A stretch of DNA of 64,000 nucleotides, from the NCBI RefSeq assembly GCF_028747205.1, contig NZ_CP112880.1:6324001-6388000 (forward strand), given 5' to 3'. A program made the translations under genes and the position numbers. Each line of letters opens with the position of its first letter. Position 1 is the stretch's first letter. The notes under the pieces are model-generated. The model saw only the letters and a program-made list of their open reading frames with translations, ran no database searches and was not told where the DNA came from. This document shows positions 17,882 through 27,040 of this stretch, piece by piece. This stretch comes from Streptomyces sp. CA-278952 (GTDB lineage Bacteria > Actinomycetota > Actinomycetes > Streptomycetales > Streptomycetaceae).

Positions 17882-18469
17882 ATGCCCAGTGAAGAACGAC
17901 GCCGCGTCTCCGACCTCGACACCCTCAAGGCGATCGGCCACCCCCTGCGCCTGAAGCTCTACCGAGCCCTGCACATCAAGCGCACCGCCACCGCCTCCCA
18001 GCTCGCCGACCAGGTGGACGAGGCGGTCTCCCTCGTCAGCTACCACCTGCGCAAGCTCGCCGACCACGGGTTGATCGAACCGGCCGAGGGCCAGGGCACC
18101 GACGGCCGGGAGCGCTGGTGGCAGCCGTCCTCCCGAGGGCTGACCTTCAGCGACACGGACTTCGACGACGCGCCGGACAAGGCGGCCGTCTACGCCGCCG
18201 CCGGCCGGATGTCCTTCGACCAGCACGTCGAGCTCTACCGGGCCCACCAGGACACACGGCACACCTGGGACGCGGAATGGCGCGGCGCCTCCTGGAGCGC
18301 GGAGAACCTCCTGCGGCTCACCGCGGAGGAACTGGCCGCCCTCGGCCGGGAGATGGGCGCCCTGATCGACCGCTACGAGGCAGCGGGCCGCACCCGCGAG
18401 GAAGCGGGCGACACGGAGGGCCGCGAGAGCGTCGCGCTGCACACGTACGGATTCCCCTTCCGCCCCTGA
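17882..18469 (+). CDS. ArsR-family winged-helix transcriptional regulator
   Basis: The 195-residue product has an N-terminal winged helix of the ArsR/HTH_20 type: LDTLKAIGHPLRLKLYRALH (12-31), then ATASQLADQVDEAVSLVSYHLRKLADHGLIE. The C-terminal half is a helical dimerisation region with no ArsR metal-binding Cys cluster. This points to a ligand other than a heavy metal. The gene sits 31 bp after a strong palindrome and 31 bp before an MFS exporter. It is therefore probably a local repressor of the pair, induced by a substrate of the exporter. Confidence 0.88.
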   Translation: MPSEERRRVSDLDTLKAIGHPLRLKLYRALHIKRTATASQLADQVDEAVSLVSYHLRKLADHGLIEPAEGQGTDGRERWWQPSSRGLTFSDTDFDDAPDKAAVYAAAGRMSFDQHVELYRAHQDTRHTWDAEWRGASWSAENLLRLTAEELAALGREMGALIDRYEAAGRTREEAGDTEGRESVALHTYGFPFRP

Positions 18470-18500
18470 GCCCGTCACCCCGCCGGGAAGGACGAACCAC

Positions 18501-19781
18501 ATGACCGTCACCGCCGTGGAAGCCCCCGAACGCCCCGCCCACCGCGACCCCAACGTCCTGCGCTGGCTCGGCGCGTACACCGCGTCGATGATCGGCGACA
18601 GCATCTACTTCATGGCCCTCGCCTGGGCCGCGGCCCGCACCGGCAGCGCCTCCGGCACCGGCCTGGTCCTCGCCGCCGGCTCGATACCCCGGGCGCTTCT
18701 CATGCTCGGCGGGGGAGTGCTCGCCGACCGGCTCGGGCCCCGTCGCGTCGTCATCGGCAGCGACGCCGCCCGTGCGCTGCTCGTCCTCGGGCTCGCCGCG
18801 ACCCTGGTCCTCACCGCGCCCACCGTGGGCGTCCTGGTGGCCGTCGCCCTGCTCTTCGGCGCGGTCGACGCCCTGTTCCTGCCCGCCGTCGGAGCCCTGC
18901 CGCCCCGGATCAGCCCTCCGGGCCAGCTCGCCCGGATCCAGGGCCTGCGCGGACTCGCCGCACGTGGCGCCTCGGTCATCGGCGCGCCGCTGGGCGGGGT
19001 CGCCGTGGCGACCGGCGGCCCCTCGCTCGCCCTCGCCGCCGCCGGAGTGCTGTTCGCCCTGTCCCTGCCGCTGCTCCTGAGCCTGCGAATCGGACCGCTG
19101 CCCGGGCCGGTCAAGGACGGCGGGACCCCGGCCGAGTCCGACGAGGCGCCCGCCGACACCGAGGGGACACCGAACGCCTGGCAGGACCTCGTCGACGGGC
19201 TCCGGTACATCCGCCGCCACCCCGTGCTCGGCCCGCTCATGATCGTCATAGGCCTCAGCGAGCTCGGCTTCGTCGGGCCGCTCAACCTCGGGATGATTCT
19301 GCTCTCCGAGCAGCGCGGCTGGGGTGCGGCCGGCATGGGCTGGATCGTCGCCGGATTCGCCTCCGGCGCGGCCGGGTCCGCCCTTCTCCTCGCCGTCCGG
19401 GGCCGGGTGCCGCGCGCCGGGCTGGTGATGTGCCTGGCCGCCTTCGTCGGCGCGACGGGCATCGCGGCCCTGGCCCAGGTCCCCTCGGTGGCCCTCGCCG
19501 CCGCGGCCGCCGCGTTCGTCGGCCTCGTCGGCGGACTGGCCGGCGCACTGTGCGGAGCCCTCGTCCAGACCGCCGCCGATCCGGCGTACCTGGGCCGGGT
19601 CACCTCCGTATCGACGTTCTTCACCTACGCGCTCATCCCGCTGAGCTACCCCGTCACGGGGGCTGCCATCGCCCTCTGGGGTACCGGCCCGGTCTACGCC
19701 GTCAGTGCGGCCGTGTGCGCGACAGGTGGCGCGGCGGGCCTCGCCTTCACCGCTCTCCGCCGCGCCCAACTGCCCCGCTGA
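18501..19781 (+). CDS. MFS transporter
   Basis: The 426-residue product has about twelve hydrophobic helices in two halves separated by a charged loop near residues 205-225 (GGTPAESDEAPADTEGTP). The motif after helix 2, GGGVLADRLGPRRVVIGSDAAR (about 72-93), is the MFS loop 2-3 signature. It resembles drug exporters of the MFS_3/enterobactin-exporter type common in Streptomyces. Start is the ATG at 18501 with GGGAAGGA upstream. It is likely co-transcribed with the ArsR-type gene. The substrate is unknown. Confidence 0.88.
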   Translation: MTVTAVEAPERPAHRDPNVLRWLGAYTASMIGDSIYFMALAWAAARTGSASGTGLVLAAGSIPRALLMLGGGVLADRLGPRRVVIGSDAARALLVLGLAATLVLTAPTVGVLVAVALLFGAVDALFLPAVGALPPRISPPGQLARIQGLRGLAARGASVIGAPLGGVAVATGGPSLALAAAGVLFALSLPLLLSLRIGPLPGPVKDGGTPAESDEAPADTEGTPNAWQDLVDGLRYIRRHPVLGPLMIVIGLSELGFVGPLNLGMILLSEQRGWGAAGMGWIVAGFASGAAGSALLLAVRGRVPRAGLVMCLAAFVGATGIAALAQVPSVALAAAAAAFVGLVGGLAGALCGALVQTAADPAYLGRVTSVSTFFTYALIPLSYPVTGAAIALWGTGPVYAVSAAVCATGGAAGLAFTALRRAQLPR

Positions 19782-19807
19782 CCCGGCCCCCGGCTGACCC
19801 GGCACTT

Positions 19808-19847
19808 CCGGATGCCCCGGCGCCTCCGGATGCCCCGGCGCCTCCGG
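19808..19847 (+). repeat. Two 18-bp tandem units between convergent genes
   Basis: Two identical 18-bp units (19808-19825 and 19826-19843) and a partial third lie between the MFS gene and the minus-strand TIGR03085 gene. No hairpin terminator is evident in this gap. Confidence 0.5.
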
Positions 19848-19857
19848 AGCCCTGGGT

Positions 19858-20490
19858 CTACATGCCCAGCTCGGCCGTCTTGAGCCGCTCCACCGCCGCC
19901 TGGTCGCCCTCCACCCCGACGTCCGCCGCGTCCTGCCGGCCGAACGCGTACAGCAGCAGCTCGGCGGGCTCCCCGGTCACCGTCACCACCGGCGTCCCCT
20001 TGTGGGCCACCGCCGTCTGGCCGTCCGGGCGGCGCAGCACCAGTCCCACCGGCGACCTGCGGCCCAGCAGCCGGGCTGTCTTCTCCGTCCGGGACCACAG
20101 CACGTCGGCGAAGACCGGGTCCAGCTCGCGGCGCGACCAGTCGGGCTGGGCCCGGCGCACGTCCTCCGCGTGGACGAAGAACTCCACGGTGTTCGCCGCC
20201 TCGTCGATCTGCTTGAGGGACATCGGGGAGAACCGGGGCGGACCGGTGCGGATCAGCTGGATCAGTTCCTCGTACGGCTTCGCCGCGAACTCCGCCTGCA
20301 CCCGCAGCAGCCGGGCCTTCAGCGCGCTCACCAGCAGCCCGCCCGCCGCGTCCGCGCGGCGTTCGCGGACCACCACATGGGCGGCCAGATCGCGGGTCTT
20401 CCAGCCGTCGCACAGGGTGAGTGCCTCGGGACCTGCCGCTTCCAACAGATCGGCTAGCAGAAGACGTTCACGCTTCGCATGGGTCGACAT
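19858..20490 (-). CDS. TIGR03085 family (DinB/MDMPI-like metal-binding) protein
   Basis: The 210-residue product starts [23 protein letters not shown], followed by [15 protein letters not shown], the N-terminal pattern of the mycothiol-dependent isomerase/DinB fold (PFAM MDMPI_N). The conserved His in LAAHVVVRE and the later His in [14 protein letters not shown] near residue 127 are the expected metal ligands. The function is unknown. Start is the ATG at 20490. It is transcribed away from hisI, with an 84-bp divergent gap between them. Confidence 0.85.
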   Translation of the reverse strand: MSTHAKRERLLLADLLEAAGPEALTLCDGWKTRDLAAHVVVRERRADAAGGLLVSALKARLLRVQAEFAAKPYEELIQLIRTGPPRFSPMSLKQIDEAANTVEFFVHAEDVRRAQPDWSRRELDPVFADVLWSRTEKTARLLGRRSPVGLVLRRPDGQTAVAHKGTPVVTVTGEPAELLLYAFGRQDAADVGVEGDQAAVERLKTAELGM

Positions 20491-20574
20491 GCCCGCCAGC
20501 GTACGACCGTCACCCCTGGTCCGCCCAGTGGACGTCCGCCCGGAAGGCCCTCGCGGCCACGGCACAATGGGCCC

Positions 20575-20955
20575 ATGACGAGCACGCCCGGCACCACGCC
20601 GCCCGCCAGCAGTCTCGACCCGGCCGTCGCCGCCCGCCTCAAGCGCGGCGCCGACGGTCTGGTCCCGGCCATCGCCCAGCAGTACGACACCGGGGAGGTG
20701 CTGATGCTCGGCTGGATGGACGACGAGGCGCTGCACCGCACCCTCACCACGGGCCGCTGCACCTACTGGTCGCGCAGCCGCCAGGAGTACTGGGTCAAGG
20801 GCGACACCTCCGGTCACGTCCAGCACGTGAAGTCCGTCGCCCTGGACTGCGACGCCGACACCGTCCTCGTCAAGGTCGACCAGACCGGCGCCGCCTGCCA
20901 CACGGGTGACCGCACCTGCTTCGACGCCGACGTCCTGCCCCTCCTCGACAGCTAA
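20575..20955 (+). CDS. hisI: Phosphoribosyl-AMP cyclohydrolase
   Basis: HisI opens the purine ring of phosphoribosyl-AMP, the third step of histidine synthesis. The 126-residue product is the monofunctional type without the HisE pyrophosphohydrolase domain. Zinc and magnesium ligands are visible in [27 protein letters not shown] (about 89-115). [27 protein letters not shown] fits the family. It lies 9 bp before trpE, so one his gene is transcribed with the trp genes rather than with the main his operon. Confidence 0.96.
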   Translation: MTSTPGTTPPASSLDPAVAARLKRGADGLVPAIAQQYDTGEVLMLGWMDDEALHRTLTTGRCTYWSRSRQEYWVKGDTSGHVQHVKSVALDCDADTVLVKVDQTGAACHTGDRTCFDADVLPLLDS

Positions 20956-20964
20956 GGTCCGGCC

Positions 20965-22458
20965 ATGGATCTCGACACCTTCCGCAAACTGGCCGTCGAC
21001 CGGCGCGTCGTTCCCGTCAGCCGCCGCCTCCTCGCGGACGGCGACACCCCGGTCGGCCTGTACCGCAAACTCGCCGCCGAACGCACCGGCACCTTCCTCC
21101 TGGAGTCCGCCGAGAACGGCCGGACCTGGTCGCGCTACTCCTTCATCGGCGTCCGCAGCGACGCCACCCTCACCGCCCGCGACGGCGAGGCCCAGTGGCT
21201 CGGCACCCCGCCCGTCGGCGTCCCGGTCACCGGCGACCCGCTGGACGCCCTGCGCGCCACCGTCGAGACCCTCCACACCCCCCGCGACCTGGTGAGCGAC
21301 GCGGGCCTTCCGCCCTTCACCGGCGGCATGGTCGGCTACCTCGGCTACGACGTCGTGCGCCGTCTGGAGAAGATCGGCGAGCACGGCGGGGACGACCTGA
21401 AGCTGCCCGAGCTGACCATGCTCCTCACCTCGGACCTCGCCGTCCTCGACCACCGGGACGGCACCGTCCTGCTGATCGCCAACGCGATCAACCACAACGA
21501 CCTCGACACCGGCGTCGACGAGGCGCACGCGGACGCCGTCGCCCGCCTCGACGCGATGGAGCGGGACCTGCGCCGCCCGGTCGCGAACGCCCCCGCCGTC
21601 CTGCCCCCGTCCGAGCTGCCGCCGTACACCGCACCGTGGGGCGGCGAGGCCTACAGGGACGCCGTCGTGGACATCAAGGAGCGCATCAGGGCGGGCGAGG
21701 CCTTCCAGGTCGTCCCCTCCCAGCGCTTCGAGACCCCGTGCACGGCGAGCGCCCTGGACGTCTACCGGGTGCTGCGGGCCACCAACCCGTCCCCGTACAT
21801 GTACCTCTTCCGCTTCGACGGGTTCGACGTCGTCGGCTCCAGTCCGGAGGCCCTCGTCAAGGTCGAGGACGGCCGGGCCATGGTCCACCCGATCGCCGGG
21901 ACCCGGCACCGGGGCGCCACCCCGCAGGAGGACCAGGCGCTCGCCGACGAACTCCTCGCCGACCCCAAGGAGCGGGCCGAGCACCTGATGCTCGTCGACC
22001 TCGGCCGCAACGACCTGGGGCGGGTCTGCGAACCCGGCAGCGTCGAGGTCGTCGACTTCATGTCGATCGAGCGCTACTCCCACGTGATGCACATCGTCTC
22101 CACCGTCACCGGCCGCGTCACCGAGAACCGCACCGCCTTCGACGTACTGACCGCCTGCTTCCCCGCGGGGACCCTCTCCGGCGCCCCCAAGCCCCGCGCC
22201 ATGCAGATCATCGAGGAGCTGGAACCGAGCCGCCGCGGCCTGTACGGGGGCTGCGTCGGCTACCTCGACTTCGCCGGGGACTCCGACACCGCCATCGCCA
22301 TCCGGACCGCCCTGCTCCGCGACGGCACCGCGTACGTCCAGGCCGGGGCCGGGGTCGTCGCCGACTCCGACCCGGTCGCCGAGGACACCGAGTGCCGCAA
22401 CAAGGCGGCGGCCGTACTCCGCGCCGTCCATACGGCCAACCGGCTCCACGACCGCTGA
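20965..22458 (+). CDS. trpE: Anthranilate synthase component I
   Basis: TrpE converts chorismate plus ammonia to anthranilate. The 497-residue product shows the feedback-inhibition motif LLES in [20 protein letters not shown] (about 47-66) and the chorismate-binding core: [19 protein letters not shown] near 234, [20 protein letters not shown] near 310, [10 protein letters not shown] and [21 protein letters not shown] near 397. No trpG lies nearby, so the amidotransferase subunit must be encoded elsewhere. Start is the ATG at 20965, directly after hisI. Confidence 0.97.
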   Translation: MDLDTFRKLAVDRRVVPVSRRLLADGDTPVGLYRKLAAERTGTFLLESAENGRTWSRYSFIGVRSDATLTARDGEAQWLGTPPVGVPVTGDPLDALRATVETLHTPRDLVSDAGLPPFTGGMVGYLGYDVVRRLEKIGEHGGDDLKLPELTMLLTSDLAVLDHRDGTVLLIANAINHNDLDTGVDEAHADAVARLDAMERDLRRPVANAPAVLPPSELPPYTAPWGGEAYRDAVVDIKERIRAGEAFQVVPSQRFETPCTASALDVYRVLRATNPSPYMYLFRFDGFDVVGSSPEALVKVEDGRAMVHPIAGTRHRGATPQEDQALADELLADPKERAEHLMLVDLGRNDLGRVCEPGSVEVVDFMSIERYSHVMHIVSTVTGRVTENRTAFDVLTACFPAGTLSGAPKPRAMQIIEELEPSRRGLYGGCVGYLDFAGDSDTAIAIRTALLRDGTAYVQAGAGVVADSDPVAEDTECRNKAAAVLRAVHTANRLHDR

Positions 22459-22506
22459 ACCGCTGACGGCCGACCGGCTCCACGGGCGTCGGGGCGGTAG
22501 GGGATA

Positions 22507-23181
22507 GTGGAGGGCGTGAGCGCTGTCCCCGTACCCCAGCCCCGTGCCCGAACCGCCGACTCCGCGTCCGGCGCCGCGCCCGACTCCGCAGGGAGCCGAC
22601 GCAGTCTCGCGGCCGGTCTGCTCCTCGGCGCGGCCGGCGCGACCGTCGTCCTCCTCGCCTCCGGGCAGACCTGGGCCGAGGGCGACGCGGCCACCGGCGG
22701 CGGCGTCCTCCCGCTGACCGTCGACGGCCAGGACATCACCGGAGCCCCGGCCGCCCTGGCGGTCGTCGGCCTCGCCGCCCTCGTCGCGGTCTTCGCCGTA
22801 CGCGGCGTCGGCCGCCGGATCGTCGCCGCGCTCCTCGCCCTCAGCGGCCTCGGGGCGACGCTCAGCGCGTGGGCCGGCGGCTCCGACACCTCGGCCCTCG
22901 ACGAGGAAGCCGCCAGAACCACCGGCGACGCGGCGGCCACCATCCACGCCATCGGTTACACCGCCTGGCCCTACGTCACCGCCGCCGGCGGCCTGCTGAT
23001 CCTGCTGGCCGGGCTCCTCGCCCTGCGCTACGGCAGCCGCTGGCCGGCCATGTCCGGAAAGTACGAGCGCGACGGCACCCCCCGCCCCGGCAAGGCGCCC
23101 CGCACCGCCCCCGACCCGGACCGGCCCGAGGACCTGTGGAAGGCCCTGGACCGCGGCGAGGACCCGACGCGCGAGGCCTGA
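22507..23181 (+). CDS. Tryptophan-operon-associated membrane protein (TIGR02234 type)
   Basis: The 224-residue product has four hydrophobic helices (about 36-54, 76-96, 99-121, 155-180) and a basic, Asp-rich C-terminal tail (PRTAPDPDRPEDLWKALDRG). TIGR02234 proteins occur in actinobacteria beside trp genes and have an unknown function. It follows trpE by 48 bp in the same direction. The start could be the GTG at 22507 (AGGGG a few bases upstream) or the GTG at 22516. Confidence 0.82.
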   Translation: MEGVSAVPVPQPRARTADSASGAAPDSAGSRRSLAAGLLLGAAGATVVLLASGQTWAEGDAATGGGVLPLTVDGQDITGAPAALAVVGLAALVAVFAVRGVGRRIVAALLALSGLGATLSAWAGGSDTSALDEEAARTTGDAAATIHAIGYTAWPYVTAAGGLLILLAGLLALRYGSRWPAMSGKYERDGTPRPGKAPRTAPDPDRPEDLWKALDRGEDPTREA

Positions 23182-23201
23182 CCCCACGCTCACCTCTCAA
23201 G

Positions 23202-23215
23202 GTCCCGTACGGGAC
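23202..23215. promoter_or_regulatory. Perfect 14-bp palindrome upstream of the HGxxPAAW gene
   Basis: GTCCCGTACGGGAC is fully self-complementary and lies about 80 bp upstream of the small membrane-protein start. It may be an operator or part of the transcript leader. CCGTACGG cores are frequent in Streptomyces, so chance is possible. Confidence 0.35.
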
Positions 23216-23293
23216 AATGGAACCCGAGCCGTCCCCGGGCGGCGGCCACACGTACAGCGCCACCCACGGCGCAACACCAACGAGGAGCAACTC

Positions 23294-23545
23294 ATGGCGG
23301 GCACGAGCCACGGACACACCCCGGCCGCCTGGACCGGTGTCATCATCGCTTTCATCGGCTTCTGCGTCGCAGGCGTCTTCATGGTCGCGGCCAACCCGCT
23401 CGGCTTCTGGGCCGGTATCGCCGTCATCTTCGCGGGCGGTCTCGTGGGCCTCGCCATGAAGGTGGCCGGCCTCGGCATGCCGAAGGAGTCGGCCGAGCTG
23501 ATCGAGGCCAGGGAGCGCGCCGGTCGGGCGCAGATCTCCCACTGA
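23294..23545 (+). CDS. HGxxPAAW motif small membrane protein
   Basis: The 83-residue product carries the family's defining N-terminal motif, here HGHTPAAW at residues 6-13. Two hydrophobic helices follow (about 15-35 and 37-57), then a charged tail, KESAELIEARERAGRAQ. The family is conserved in Streptomyces and relatives with no known function. It usually lies in the trp gene neighbourhood. Start is the ATG at 23294 with GAGGAG upstream. A T-tailed hairpin follows 40 bp after the stop. Confidence 0.88.
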   Translation: MAGTSHGHTPAAWTGVIIAFIGFCVAGVFMVAANPLGFWAGIAVIFAGGLVGLAMKVAGLGMPKESAELIEARERAGRAQISH

Positions 23546-23584
23546 CCCGGACGCCGGCCCGTCCCGGCGACCGACACGCCGACA

Positions 23585-23615
23585 GGCGCAGCCCTCGCCC
23601 GGGGCTGCGCCTTTT
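23585..23615 (+). terminator. Intrinsic terminator with T-run
   Basis: A perfect 10-bp stem (23585-23594 with 23602-23611, GGCGCAGCCC/GGGCTGCGCC) is followed directly by TTTT. It ends the HGxxPAAW transcript just before the DUF2752 gene. Confidence 0.88.
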
Positions 23616-23640
23616 CGTGTCGTCGGGGGACAATCAGCGG

Positions 23641-24438
23641 GTGGACGCCTCGCCTACCCCCTCCGCCGCCCAGCCCCCGGACCCGGAATCGGCCCCTCAA
23701 CAGGGTTCCGGCCCATGGAACCTGCCTCTGACGGTCTGCCCGACCCCCGACATGGCCCGGCCCACCCCAGCCGGTCCGGTGTCCGAGGACGGAACTCCCG
23801 CCGGTGTGGGACCACACCCAGCCCGTCCGGCGTTTGAGGACGGAACCCTCGCCGGGGTGGGCCCGGAGCCCACTGGCCCCTCGGGTGAAGGGCCCTCGCA
23901 GGTGCCCGGCCCCCACGGCCACGGTTCCGTCCTCAAGCGCCGGACGGGCTGGTTGGGCGCCCCGGAACGCCGGACGGGCTGGTTGGGCGCCCCCGAACGC
24001 CCGGAGGGCTGGACGGGCACGCCCGAGCCAGTCCGCCCGGCAGGCCGGGTGCGCCGCCTGGCCACCCCCATCGGCATCCTCGCCGCCGTCGCGGGCGCCT
24101 TCGCGTACGTCGGCACCGTCGACCCCAACGAGTCCGGCCACTACCCGGTCTGCCCGCTGCTCAAGCTGACCGGCGTCCTCTGCCCCGGCTGCGGCGGGCT
24201 GCGCAGCGCCCACGCCTTCATCCACGGAGACCTCGGCGCGGCGCTCGAAGCCAACGCGATCGCCACCGCCGGCTACTTCCTCTTCGCCGCGGTCTGGGTC
24301 CTGTGGCTGGTCCGGGCCTGGCGCGGACAGCCCCTGCGCATCGGGCTGGCACCCGTCTGGTGGTGGGGCGTGGGCGCCGTCCTGCTGATCTTCACCGTGG
24401 TCCGGAATCTGCCGTTCGGCTCGGCCCTGGCCCCCTGA
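23641..24438 (+). CDS. DUF2752 membrane protein with repeat-expanded N-terminus
   Basis: The C-terminal half (residues about 135-265) is a DUF2752 domain: a helix at 138-155, the family motif CPGCGGLRSAHAFIHGD near 182, and two further helices. Function is unknown. The first 130 residues are unlike any domain. They contain three 10-residue tandem units of the type RRTGWLGAPE, encoded by copies of the dispersed Streptomyces palindrome. The GTG at 23641 (or 23617) is formally the start, but the true start may lie further downstream, just before the first helix. The gene begins right after a terminator, so it needs its own promoter. Confidence 0.72.
   Translation: MDASPTPSAAQPPDPESAPQQGSGPWNLPLTVCPTPDMARPTPAGPVSEDGTPAGVGPHPARPAFEDGTLAGVGPEPTGPSGEGPSQVPGPHGHGSVLKRRTGWLGAPERRTGWLGAPERPEGWTGTPEPVRPAGRVRRLATPIGILAAVAGAFAYVGTVDPNESGHYPVCPLLKLTGVLCPGCGGLRSAHAFIHGDLGAALEANAIATAGYFLFAAVWVLWLVRAWRGQPLRIGLAPVWWWGVGAVLLIFTVVRNLPFGSALAP
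23818..24027 (+). repeat. Dispersed palindrome copies and 30-bp tandem expansion inside a coding region
   Basis: One forward copy of the CAGCCCGTCCGGCG..TGAGGAC element lies at 23818-23843 and an inverted copy begins near 23927. Three 30-bp units then follow in frame at 23938-23967, 23968-23997 and 23998-24027, the third degenerate. A more diverged forward copy sits at 23766-23792. Confidence 0.75.
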
Positions 24439-24574
24439 GCGCCCGGCCCGGCCCGGGCGAATGACCAGGAAGTGGGACGCGACGTGGCCGGATGCGGGCC
24501 CCGGGGCGTCCTGCGGATACCATCGGTAGGGCTGACCCAGTCCACCGTCAACCGTTCGGAAGGGGGCCGCTCGC

Positions 24575-25384
24575 GTGAGTGTGCTCGACGAGATCATCGA
24601 CGGCGTTCGCGCCGACCTCGCGGAGCGGCAGACGCGCGTCAGCCTCGACGAGCTGAAGGAACGCGCGGCCCGCGCCCCCCAGGCAAAGGACGGAGTCGCC
24701 GCCCTGCGCGGCGAGGGCGTGACCGTCATCTGCGAGGTCAAGCGCTCGTCCCCCTCCAAGGGGGCCCTCGCCGCCATCGCCGACCCGGCCGCGCTCGCCG
24801 CGGACTACGAGGCGGGCGGTGCGTCCGTCATCTCGGTCCTCACGGAGGAGCGCCGCTTCGGCGGTTCGCTCGCCGATCTGGAGGCCGTCCGCGCCAAGGT
24901 CGACACCCCGATCCTGCGCAAGGACTTCATCGTCACCTCGTACCAACTGTGGGAGGCCCGCGCCTACGGCGCCGACCTCGCCCTGCTGATCGTCGCCGCC
25001 CTCGACCAGGAGGCCCTGGTCTCCCTGATCGAGCGCGCCGAGTCGATCGGGCTCACCCCGCTCGTCGAGGCGCACGACGAGGAGGAGGCGGAGCGCGCCG
25101 TGGACGCCGGAGCCAAGATCATCGGCGTCAACGCGCGCAACCTGAAGGACCTCAAGGTCGACCGCTCCACCTTCGAGCGCGTCGCCCCCGAGATCCCCGA
25201 CCACATCGTCAAGGTCGCCGAGTCCGGCGTCCGGGGCCCGCACGACCTGATCGCGTACGCCAACGCGGGCGCCGACGCCGTCCTGGTCGGCGAGTCCCTG
25301 GTCACCGGCCGCGACCCGCGCGCCGCCGTCGCCGACCTCGTCGCCGCAGGCGCCCACCCGGCGCTCCGCCACGGCCGCGGCTGA
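24575..25384 (+). CDS. trpC: Indole-3-glycerol phosphate synthase
   Basis: TrpC closes the indole ring from CdRP. The 269-residue (beta-alpha)8 barrel begins [18 protein letters not shown] and has the catalytic segments [12 protein letters not shown] near residue 51, [22 protein letters not shown] near 111, [13 protein letters not shown] near 185 and [10 protein letters not shown] near 215. Start is the GTG at 24575. It is monofunctional, with no TrpF domain fused, in line with PriA performing the TrpF step. It is followed after 17 bp by the small trpM frame. Confidence 0.97.
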   Translation: MSVLDEIIDGVRADLAERQTRVSLDELKERAARAPQAKDGVAALRGEGVTVICEVKRSSPSKGALAAIADPAALAADYEAGGASVISVLTEERRFGGSLADLEAVRAKVDTPILRKDFIVTSYQLWEARAYGADLALLIVAALDQEALVSLIERAESIGLTPLVEAHDEEEAERAVDAGAKIIGVNARNLKDLKVDRSTFERVAPEIPDHIVKVAESGVRGPHDLIAYANAGADAVLVGESLVTGRDPRAAVADLVAAGAHPALRHGRG

Positions 25385-25401
25385 CCGGGGACGAAGCGAC
25401 C

Positions 25402-25614
25402 ATGACCGACCGTCCCGTGCGCCGCACCCGGCTGGGCCTCCGCCCGGCCGGGGCTCCGGCCCGGGACCCGCACGCCCCGCTGGCGCGCGGGTGCAGGCCG
25501 CGAGGCTGCCGCGCCCCCGCCCGGCGCGTGCACGGCCGACGCGTCCGGTACGTCATCGGCGACGAGCCCGGCCAGGTGAACGGCATGCGATGGCGCCCGG
25601 GGTCCGCGCTGTAG
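25402..25614 (+). CDS. trpM: TrpM-like small protein
   Basis: The 70-residue, Arg-rich product lies between trpC and trpB, where Streptomyces coelicolor has trpM, a small gene reported to affect tryptophan production and development. The C-terminal part, [20 protein letters not shown] followed by [22 protein letters not shown], looks like the conserved segment, while the N-terminus is variable. Two cysteines in [10 protein letters not shown] are notable. Start is the ATG at 25402. The molecular function is not established. Confidence 0.75.
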   Translation: MTDRPVRRTRLGLRPAGAPARDPHAPLARGCRPRGCRAPARRVHGRRVRYVIGDEPGQVNGMRWRPGSAL

Positions 25615-25753
25615 GCGAGCCCCGGCCGACGTACCGCAGTACCCCTTCTCGTACGTACGACCGCTCCGCCGCGACCGCATGCCGGTCCCGGTGGCGCTCG
25701 CCGCTTCGCGCATACGGTCAACCCATCCGTTGCCATGCCAAGGAGCACGTCGC

Positions 25754-27040
25754 ATGTCGTCCGACTTCTTCATTCCGGACCCCGAGGGTCTGATCCCCAG
25801 CGCCGAGGGCTACTTCGGCGCGTACGGCGGCAAGTTCATCCCGGAGGCGCTCGTCGCCGCCGTGGACGAGGTCGCCGTCGAGTACGACAAGGCCAAGGCC
25901 GACCCCGCCTTCGCCGCGGAACTCAACGAGCTCATGGTCGACTACACGGGCAGGCCCAGCGCGCTGACCGAGGTCCCGCGCTTCGCCGAGCACGCCGGCG
26001 GCGCCCGGATCTTCCTCAAGCGCGAGGACCTGAACCACACCGGCTCGCACAAGATCAACAACGTGCTGGGCCAGGCCCTCCTCACCAGGCGCATGGGCAA
26101 GACCCGGGTCATCGCCGAGACCGGAGCAGGCCAGCACGGCGTCGCCACCGCGACCGCCTGCGCCCTCTTCGGCCTCGAATGCACCATCTACATGGGTGAG
26201 ATCGACACCGAGCGCCAGGCGCTGAACGTGGCCCGGATGCGCATGCTCGGCGCCGAGGTCGTCGCCGTGAAGTCCGGTTCGCGGACGCTGAAGGACGCCA
26301 TCAACGAGGCGTTCCGCGACTGGGTCGCCAACGTGGACCGCACGCACTACCTCTTCGGCACGGTCGCGGGCCCGCACCCCTTCCCGGCGATGGTCCGCGA
26401 CTTCCACCGCGTCATCGGCGTCGAGGCCCGCCGCCAGATCCTGGAGCGCGCCGGCCGCCTCCCGGACGCGGCGGTCGCCTGCGTCGGCGGCGGCTCCAAC
26501 GCCATCGGCCTCTTCCACGCCTTCATCCCCGACGCCGACGTCCGCCTGGTGGGCTGCGAGCCCGCCGGGCACGGGGTGGAGACCGGCGAGCACGCGGCGA
26601 CCCTCACCGCGGGGGAGCCCGGCATCCTGCACGGTTCGCGCTCCTACGTCCTCCAGGACGACGAGGGCCAGATCACCGAGCCGTACTCCATCTCGGCGGG
26701 TCTGGACTACCCCGGCATCGGCCCGGAGCACGCCTACCTCAAGGACGTCGGGCGCGGCGAGTACCGCGCGGTCACCGACGACGCGGCCATGCAGGCCCTG
26801 CGCCTGCTGTCCCGCACGGAGGGGATCATCCCGGCCATCGAGAGCGCCCACGCCCTCGCCGGAGCCCTGGACCTCGGCAAGGAGCTCGGCCAGGACGGGC
26901 TGATCCTCATCAACCTGTCCGGCCGCGGCGACAAGGACATGGACACCGCCGCCCGCTACTTCGGGCTCTACGACACGGACTCCGCCGTCGAGGCGGACGC
27001 CGACAGCGACCGCGCCGAGATCGAGGGGGACGCCAAGTGA
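25754..27040 (+). CDS. trpB: Tryptophan synthase beta subunit
   Basis: TrpB condenses indole with serine using PLP. The 428-residue product has the PLP-lysine motif HTGSHKINN with Lys100, [25 protein letters not shown] near 130 and the phosphate-binding [15 protein letters not shown] near 242. The C-terminus is a short acidic extension ([14 protein letters not shown]). The ATG at 25754 has AGGAG eight bases upstream. The stop overlaps the trpA GTG, consistent with synthesis of a 1:1 alpha2-beta2 complex. Confidence 0.97.
   Translation: MSSDFFIPDPEGLIPSAEGYFGAYGGKFIPEALVAAVDEVAVEYDKAKADPAFAAELNELMVDYTGRPSALTEVPRFAEHAGGARIFLKREDLNHTGSHKINNVLGQALLTRRMGKTRVIAETGAGQHGVATATACALFGLECTIYMGEIDTERQALNVARMRMLGAEVVAVKSGSRTLKDAINEAFRDWVANVDRTHYLFGTVAGPHPFPAMVRDFHRVIGVEARRQILERAGRLPDAAVACVGGGSNAIGLFHAFIPDADVRLVGCEPAGHGVETGEHAATLTAGEPGILHGSRSYVLQDDEGQITEPYSISAGLDYPGIGPEHAYLKDVGRGEYRAVTDDAAMQALRLLSRTEGIIPAIESAHALAGALDLGKELGQDGLILINLSGRGDKDMDTAARYFGLYDTDSAVEADADSDRAEIEGDAK

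Noticed and set aside
19858..23193. An open minus-strand frame of about 1100 codons opposite trpE and hisI
   Set aside because: Only its last 210 codons (19858-20490) form a recognisable protein (TIGR03085). The rest is the shadow of trpE and its neighbours.
25615..25753. Possible small gene or trp leader peptide between trpM and trpB
   Set aside because: No Trp-codon run or terminator/antiterminator pair is visible. The gap has one short in-frame extension of trpB without a ribosome-binding site.
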